A DNA stretch of 64,000 bases, from contig DYQY01000007.1 in assembly GCA_020719045.1 (NCBI GenBank), positions 1-64,000 of the forward strand, in the 5' to 3' direction. Positions 59,072-64,000 of the stretch are shown piece by piece (position 1 is the first letter of the stretch; each line of letters begins with the position of its first letter). Origin of the DNA: Candidatus Termititenax sp. (lineage in GTDB: Bacteria > Margulisbacteria > Riflemargulisbacteria > GWF2-35-9 > DYQY01). The translations under genes and the position numbers were made by a program. The notes below the pieces were generated by a model. That model saw nothing but the letters and a program-made list of their open reading frames with translations. It searched no databases and was not told where the DNA came from.

Positions 59072-60649
59072 ATGAGTTTAGCGCAAAAATTGTTTAGAAA
59101 TCATTTCTTTTTATTGATAGTTATCGGCATTTTTCTGTTTGTTATTGGCAATAATAATTTCACTTTATTTGATAATTCCGAAACAAACTACTCTGCAGTA
59201 GCTAAAGAAATTGTTAATACTGGTGATTATCTAACAATGCACTATAACACTGAAAACTGGTATATTCATCCACCATTGTATTTCTGGATATCAAGCACAC
59301 TTTGTGAAACTTTTGGATGGAACGAGTTCAATCTTCGCTTACCGGAAGCTGTCTTTGGTATTCTTGGTCTTATAGCTATTTATCTTATTGCAAACCTCTT
59401 TTACTCAAGACAAACATCTTTTTACAGTGCGCTCATACTCGGGACATCTTTAACCTACTTTGTTATCAGCAGGCTAGCTGTTTTTGATACTTTGCTAAAT
59501 ACGTTTATCCTGTTCTCTGTCTTCTTCTTCTTTAAGGCATATTTAAAACCAGTTAAAAAAGGCAAATACTTCTTTTTCTTTGCAATAAGTTGCTTCCTCG
59601 CCGTTTTAACCAAAGGACCTATAGGATTAGTCCATCCATGCGCCGTTATAGTAATTTTTCTTTTAATTAAAAAAGAGATTAAATTCTTATTCGATAGAAA
59701 AGTCTTAATTAACTTTGCTCTATTCTTATTATTAACTTCACCATGGTATATACATCAATTAATTACAAACGGTATGCCCTTTTTTGATAAAGCCCTTCGA
59801 GACTATACTTGGTATAGATTCTTTGGTGTTGTAGAAAGTCAATCAGGCCCCTGGTGGTATTACTTCCCCATGCTTTTAACATTCATTCCTTGGATATTTT
59901 ATCTACCAGTTATTGTGAAGGATGCTTTCTCCAAAAACACAGACGATAAAACAAAAGACTTTAAGCTTTTTAGCTGGATTTTTATCATTTTCACTTTCGT
60001 TTTCTTTAGTCTTGCTGGCACGAAACTCCCTAGTTACATCTTTGGCATGTTTCCGTTTATGGCTATCTTAATAGCTGACCAACTAGAAAGTTTTAAAAAC
60101 AAAAAAACAATCATCGTTTCAACGATAATATCATTATTATTTTTCATTGGATTATTTATCTATAGTCTAACTTACAAACTTCCAGCGCCTTACGAAAAAG
60201 AAGCTTACTTTATTATTACTTTCTTCTTAATTCCTGCAGTAACTGTATTAATCTTTTCTTATCTCTTAATAAAACAAAAATTGTCCAAAGCCATCACCAT
60301 AATCACAACTGGAACAATCATTTTCTGCATGTATTTAGTGTTCTTCTTTTTCCCAAAATTAGACAACTATAAAGACAGCAAGTTCTTTATTGAAACAATC
60401 CAAAAACAAGCCACAACAGAATATACAGTTGCAACATACAATCACTATACTCCTTATCTTATTTACTACCTCAATAAAAAAATATATACACCAGACACTC
60501 CTGAGGAATTATCTGAGTTAATTAACATTGGCAAGCCACTTTTTCTAATGACAAGAAAAAGTGATGTTGCAAACATAATTAAGACTTTTAGTAACGCTAC
60601 TGTGTTAGACAATTATAATGAGTTCTCTGGTCTACTAATTACCAAATAA
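59072..60649 (+). CDS. GT39/ArnT-like membrane glycosyltransferase
   Basis: NSETNYSAVAKEIVNTGDYLTMHYNTENWYIHPPLYFWI, multiple TM segments. Confidence 0.8.
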   Translation: MSLAQKLFRNHFFLLIVIGIFLFVIGNNNFTLFDNSETNYSAVAKEIVNTGDYLTMHYNTENWYIHPPLYFWISSTLCETFGWNEFNLRLPEAVFGILGLIAIYLIANLFYSRQTSFYSALILGTSLTYFVISRLAVFDTLLNTFILFSVFFFFKAYLKPVKKGKYFFFFAISCFLAVLTKGPIGLVHPCAVIVIFLLIKKEIKFLFDRKVLINFALFLLLTSPWYIHQLITNGMPFFDKALRDYTWYRFFGVVESQSGPWWYYFPMLLTFIPWIFYLPVIVKDAFSKNTDDKTKDFKLFSWIFIIFTFVFFSLAGTKLPSYIFGMFPFMAILIADQLESFKNKKTIIVSTIISLLFFIGLFIYSLTYKLPAPYEKEAYFIITFFLIPAVTVLIFSYLLIKQKLSKAITIITTGTIIFCMYLVFFFFPKLDNYKDSKFFIETIQKQATTEYTVATYNHYTPYLIYYLNKKIYTPDTPEELSELINIGKPLFLMTRKSDVANIIKTFSNATVLDNYNEFSGLLITK

Positions 60650-60670
60650 AAAGGGCCTGACTTTCGTCAG
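60648..60670 (-). terminator. putative intrinsic terminator (minus strand)
   Basis: CTGAC-gaaa-GTCAG stem followed by GGCCCTTTTT on the minus strand. Confidence 0.5.
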
Positions 60671-60716
60671 AAGCGATAATTTAATCTCTTCTAAGTGGAT
60701 TTACTTCCACGTTTGA

Positions 60717-60836
60717 TCATTTAGTTGTTAATACATAAGGACGAATCACCACTGAACTTACGAATTTACTGCCTCTGCTACCTAAAAGCATCCATCCATT
60801 CTCTTTAGCTATCTTCTGTGTTTGTGTCTCGTACAT
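60717..60836 (-). CDS. unannotated 39-aa protein
   Basis: MYETQTQKIAKENGWMLLGSRGSKFVSSVVIRPYVLTTK*; SD GGAGG 9 nt upstream of ATG; terminator-like stem downstream. Confidence 0.55.
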   Translation of the reverse strand: MYETQTQKIAKENGWMLLGSRGSKFVSSVVIRPYVLTTK

Positions 60837-60938
60837 TGTGTTATCCTCCGTTCGTCCCTTATATTAAGTTATCGAACAAATAGGAAAAAAATCCCACACT
60901 ATTTTTCACACACAAAATTTTCACATATCTTTCATAAT

Positions 60939-63900
60939 TTACTGACTTACAGGCTGATACTTCTCAATTAAACTTAAATCACCTGATTCATGAACTTTGT
61001 CATACAAATCACCTGGCAAAGGTTCAAAATGAGTAGCCTGCTCAAAAGGACTAATTGAAGTATTAGCTTCCATAATCACTTTAATAAGTGGCCAACCACT
61101 ATCCATAAGCTTATATTCCAAACCAGTTACTTTAAATCCACAACGTTCATACGCACCAATAACATTAGCATTACTTTCAGAAGCAGATGTCTCGAGCTTA
61201 ATTTTATCTATTCCTTCTTGTCTCGCTCTTGACCACAATCGAAGAAGCATTCGTCTAAAAAACCTATGCTGACGGTACTCTGGATTTACTGCTGCCTTAG
61301 AAATATATATATACTTGCCTTCGTCATCCTCTTGCATATATGCATATAGCATTCCGACTAATTTTGTACCATCATCTACAACAAAAGAATAGTCTGCTTT
61401 CCCTGAATTACTCTTCTGATAATAACTAATAGGAGTAGGATTAGACGGATCATGAGGTATCATTCTATCTAACGTCAAAAGTTGATTAGATCTTTCTGCT
61501 ACAAGTCTATCAGTCATAGGAACTATTTCTGAACCACTTAGAAAATCTTCTGGATGAACAAGCAAATCATTTATCACTCCAGAAATAATAATGCCAAGTT
61601 CTTGAAAGTTCCGATTATGTTGTAACCCTGTTGCTATTCTTAGAGTATGCATATACCAGTCCATTCTTGTCACAACAAAACCCCAACTAGTACCGTCAGC
61701 AAGACTTATTCCCTTTGATGCTGCTCTCTCAAATACTCTTCGTTTTATCTCTTCAAACACTCTCCCAGCAATATAATCATCTGTATCCTTCTCCTCAATC
61801 TTCAAATAAGCATGTATATTCGAATCGGGATCATAATGAAAACTGAACATAACCTTATGAATCTTACTTGAATCAATATTATCCCTTATCTGCAGCTCAC
61901 TACTTCCATCAAATGGTGATTTATAAATAAACAACCCTCTTTCACTCTTGTCCTGAATTAATAGCTCATTCAATCCTAATCTTATCGAGCTTATAAGTAG
62001 ACCCGTATTACGTTGCCTTTTCAGCACCATAAAGTCTAAATAATTTTTCATCGTACCAGATGCGTATCTCTGATAAAAAAGAAGCTCCAATAGTCTCTGG
62101 CTATATGAATCCTGAATAGTTCCATCCGCAACTAATCCATCCTCAAGAATAGATTTAATTTTCTCTAATTTATTAACATAATGCTTACTAGCATATAAAT
62201 TAATAACTCCTCCAGTAGTAACATCAAAGCCTAACTGATGCATCTTCGCCATACTCGTTGTAAAAATTAAAAATACATTATCAGGAATACCACTTGGAAA
62301 TAATGTTGATGAAGTTATTCTTTCAAAATCCATTGTATTATCTACAACCAAATAAACTGGATTCGTAATCCGATAACTATTTATATCTAACATTCTACAG
62401 AAATGAAGAAGGTCAAATGACTTAGTATAAAAGAAAGGAGAAATGCTTTGATCCAGACAAAGCAACTGTCCTCCAACACATTGCGCATTTTCTGCTAGCA
62501 CTTTCTCAACCATTGTATCTATCTCTTGTTTTGTACTATTTGTAGCTAATCTTTCCAGCCTATTTTCTCCCTGACATTCTTCTGAATAATGTGGATTGCT
62601 TGAGAAAATATTCTCTATCAGAAAGTCTGTTTCCCAATAATGAGGTGTTGTATATGCCTTTGAAACAAGCTTTGCTAAACAAGTAATCACTGCTCGTGTA
62701 GCTGTCATCCCAGAATTAGTTGTAAGCACAACTGAACCGTCTAAAACACCAAGCCTTCTATTAATCTCTTCATATGACGAACTACGCTCAATATCAATAA
62801 TCTTCGCAGAAAACTGCACTAGCGACCTTAAGGCATAATAAGATTCATGAAAAACACTCCTAACATCAGATAATAACGGCTCTTCTTGTGAAAGAACACT
62901 GTTCAACTTATCACCGAGCATCTGAAATTTAACTATTAATATATTTCTAATATCTTGGTTTAATGATCTCTCTAAAAAAGTATCTTGCAATGACGCTAAC
63001 GAAATCTTTACTGTATCCACAAGTACTTGGTAGTCTCTTTGCATTTCCCGAATATTTGACTCGCCGGAAATTCTGCTAGCATTTTCATCCCAAGTGATAA
63101 TAGTATCTTCAGTTTTAATTTCAGTGTTCAATAAAGGCAATAATCTACTTGCTTCATAGCTATACTCAACAACATCTCTAATGGCTGGACGATAACCCAT
63201 AGATGCTGCATCCTGCAATAACTGATACCTTAATTTGTCAGACATATTATGAAAAAAACTAACCTTACGAAACCTTTGAGAATCTGATTTATAAGGGTCA
63301 TAAGGTTCTTCGACTAATACCTGATAACTTCTACCACTTCTTGTAATCTGACTCTGTATTCGTTCCTTAAAAACATTCTCAACAATAAATCCTGTTTTTA
63401 AATAAAACCCGCTTCTGAAGAAATCTTTTTCCTTTGTACTATTGATATCTTCTATTTGATCCAAAAATTTTGATAGCTCACCTTCATTTTGAATTTCTAC
63501 CGCAACTAATCTGTTTGTATTTCCTTGCTCTAAGAAATCTTTAAGAATCCCATTGCCAGACAAATACCATACAGCCTCTTTATCAGGAGACATCGTAATA
63601 TATTTTGCAGCTAAATTAATAAAGCTATAACTTTTGGCTGAATTAATCATAACAACATTTCTATCATAAGAATCTCCAAAAACAGGAATGTTCATTTCTG
63701 AACGCAAATACTTAATGTGCGCATTTAAGCTAAGTAATCCCCCCTGAAAGACAGAAGCACCCTTCTTCGGTGCAGGAGATCGGTACTCCTGACTGATTAA
63801 AGCAAAAAAGAACCATTCTCTTAAAGTAAGGTATCTACTAGAAATATCCTCTACTTTGCAACCAAACAATTCTTTAATATCTTGAATCTCATTTTTTAAT

Positions 63901-63971
63901 TTAGAAAATATTGCGAAACTTATGTTATTTAACGAATTACCACAAAGCAGAAGAGACATTGCCTCTTCCAT
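60939..63971 (-). CDS. large multidomain protein: PLP Cys/Met-metabolism-like region fused to C-terminal GNAT acetyltransferase
   Basis: RRLGVLDGSVVLTTNSGMTATRAVI; YLVVDNTMDFERI...FTTSMAKMHQLGFDVTTGGVI; C-terminal YISKAAVNPEYRQHRFFRRMLLRLWSRARQEGIDKIKLETSASESNANVIGAYERCGFKV. Confidence 0.7.
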   Translation of the reverse strand: MEEAMSLLLCGNSLNNISFAIFSKLKNEIQDIKELFGCKVEDISSRYLTLREWFFFALISQEYRSPAPKKGASVFQGGLLSLNAHIKYLRSEMNIPVFGDSYDRNVVMINSAKSYSFINLAAKYITMSPDKEAVWYLSGNGILKDFLEQGNTNRLVAVEIQNEGELSKFLDQIEDINSTKEKDFFRSGFYLKTGFIVENVFKERIQSQITRSGRSYQVLVEEPYDPYKSDSQRFRKVSFFHNMSDKLRYQLLQDAASMGYRPAIRDVVEYSYEASRLLPLLNTEIKTEDTIITWDENASRISGESNIREMQRDYQVLVDTVKISLASLQDTFLERSLNQDIRNILIVKFQMLGDKLNSVLSQEEPLLSDVRSVFHESYYALRSLVQFSAKIIDIERSSSYEEINRRLGVLDGSVVLTTNSGMTATRAVITCLAKLVSKAYTTPHYWETDFLIENIFSSNPHYSEECQGENRLERLATNSTKQEIDTMVEKVLAENAQCVGGQLLCLDQSISPFFYTKSFDLLHFCRMLDINSYRITNPVYLVVDNTMDFERITSSTLFPSGIPDNVFLIFTTSMAKMHQLGFDVTTGGVINLYASKHYVNKLEKIKSILEDGLVADGTIQDSYSQRLLELLFYQRYASGTMKNYLDFMVLKRQRNTGLLISSIRLGLNELLIQDKSERGLFIYKSPFDGSSELQIRDNIDSSKIHKVMFSFHYDPDSNIHAYLKIEEKDTDDYIAGRVFEEIKRRVFERAASKGISLADGTSWGFVVTRMDWYMHTLRIATGLQHNRNFQELGIIISGVINDLLVHPEDFLSGSEIVPMTDRLVAERSNQLLTLDRMIPHDPSNPTPISYYQKSNSGKADYSFVVDDGTKLVGMLYAYMQEDDEGKYIYISKAAVNPEYRQHRFFRRMLLRLWSRARQEGIDKIKLETSASESNANVIGAYERCGFKVTGLEYKLMDSGWPLIKVIMEANTSISPFEQATHFEPLPGDLYDKVHESGDLSLIEKYQPVSQ

Positions 63972-64000
63972 CCTGAGTAAATCCGAATAAATATTATCAT

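Noticed and set aside
1-64000. tRNA, rRNA or CRISPR arrays
   Set aside because: No cloverleaf T-arm signature, rRNA-like segment or regularly spaced repeats seen by eye in the intergenic regions; tRNAscan-SE and a CRISPR finder would be decisive.

Overview
The window is a low-GC bacterial chromosome segment, probably from a motile diderm (MotA/MotB and a putative outer-membrane protein). The lineage cannot be named from the sequence alone. Positions ~1-10.2 kb look accessory: small hypotheticals, a PD-(D/E)XK-like nuclease, a frameshifted ankyrin gene, sbcD plus an sbcC cut off just after its zinc hook, and two converging toxin-antitoxin modules (MNT/HEPN and HigBA-like). Positions ~10.3-37 kb are mostly housekeeping (motAB, tyrS, PBP1A, prs, miaB, manC, glnN, ettA, rlmB, def, fmt, purE, cvpA), with a long coiled-coil protein and a three-gene operon of unknown proteins that includes an unannotated 49-aa ORF. 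Positions 37-46 kb hold a compact three-gene NRPS locus (C-A-T-C*, A-T-C*, and a stand-alone C) with no visible thioesterase. Its two C-terminal C* domains are paralogous and have replaced the HHxxxDG motif; this is the best candidate for an undescribed system. Positions 46-60 kb are again housekeeping (mnmA, bioB, nadA, ahpC, birA, dapF, dapL, rnc, ribH/BA/E, nusB, accC). The right edge has a GT39-like glycosyltransferase, an unannotated 39-aa ORF, and a 1010-aa protein that appears to fuse a PLP Cys/Met-metabolism-like region to a GNAT acetyltransferase. I saw no tRNA, rRNA or CRISPR array. All calls come from reading motifs by eye; no database search was run.
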